From positions 1 to 11,014 of the forward strand of contig JAUVYQ010000089.1 in NCBI GenBank assembly GCA_030603035.1: a stretch of 11,014 nucleotides of DNA, in the 5' to 3' direction. The notes below the pieces were generated by a model. The model saw nothing but the letters and a program-made list of their open reading frames with translations, did not search any database and was not told where the DNA came from. Position numbers and translations under genes: made by a program. Every line of letters starts with the position of its first letter. The stretch's first letter is position 1. Origin of the DNA: Phycisphaerae bacterium (GTDB lineage Bacteria; Planctomycetota; Phycisphaerae; Sedimentisphaerales; SG8-4). Of this stretch, positions 11,003-11,014 are shown in pieces.

Positions 11003-11014
11003 CCCACACAAAAG
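10983..11014. repeat. Terminal inverted repeat, right arms
   Basis: 10983-11003 is the exact reverse complement of 160-180 (21 bp). After one base, CACACAAAAG at 11005-11014 is the reverse complement of 99-108. Since 99 is also the last base of the stem formed by 1-16 and 84-99, joining the window ends makes these stems stack with only a one-base bulge. This is why the ends are read as a circle opened within a stem, although a linear element with terminal repeats remains possible. Confidence 0.9.

Overview
The window looks like a complete, very small genome (about 11 kb) of a tailless phage with a double jelly-roll (DJR) capsid, probably circular. Three things suggest a Bacillota (Firmicutes) host: almost every gene has a strong AGGAGG-type ribosome binding site, there is an AbrB-like regulator, and a perfect sigma-54 promoter consensus is present. 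The host assignment is an inference. I see no tRNA, rRNA, CRISPR array, transposase, integrase, DNA polymerase or packaging ATPase (no Walker A motif in any product). A DJR capsid without an A32-type ATPase or a polymerase recalls the single-stranded DNA phage FLiP (Finnlakeviridae) rather than tectiviruses or corticoviruses.

Layout. (1) Positions 10983-11014 joined to 1-295 form a dense set of nested inverted repeats. The arms continue across the window ends, so the molecule is best read as a circle opened inside a stem; this is the likely origin and/or packaging region. (2) A leftward control operon (1466 to 252) encodes an AbrB-like regulator, a ParB-like protein and a 52-residue protein. 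(3) A control region of about 420 bp (1467-1887) carries an operator, hairpins and the sigma-54-like promoter. (4) A rightward early block (1888-3075) holds four small genes, one a winged-helix protein, with a tandem 22-bp repeat and a terminator in the middle. (5) A promoter ringed by copies of an ACCGGAGTGCA operator (3101-3195) leads into an M15-type peptidase (lysis), followed by the virion genes (3625-10820): a repeat-containing small protein, small membrane proteins, the major capsid protein, several beta-rich minor proteins (two of them paralogues), a spike with a Pro/Gly stalk, a PD-(D/E)XK-like protein and a large membrane protein. A tiny, very basic ORF ends inside the terminal repeat.

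How it may work (inference). The AbrB-like protein or another element-encoded regulator binds the shared operator at its own promoter and at the lysis/virion promoter, which gives a repressed state. ParB without a visible ParA or integrase suggests an extrachromosomal, phage-plasmid-like dormant form. On derepression the lysis and virion operon is read around to the terminator at 254-295, where the leftward operon also ends. No recognisable replication initiator is present; the winged-helix protein next to the tandem repeats is the best candidate.
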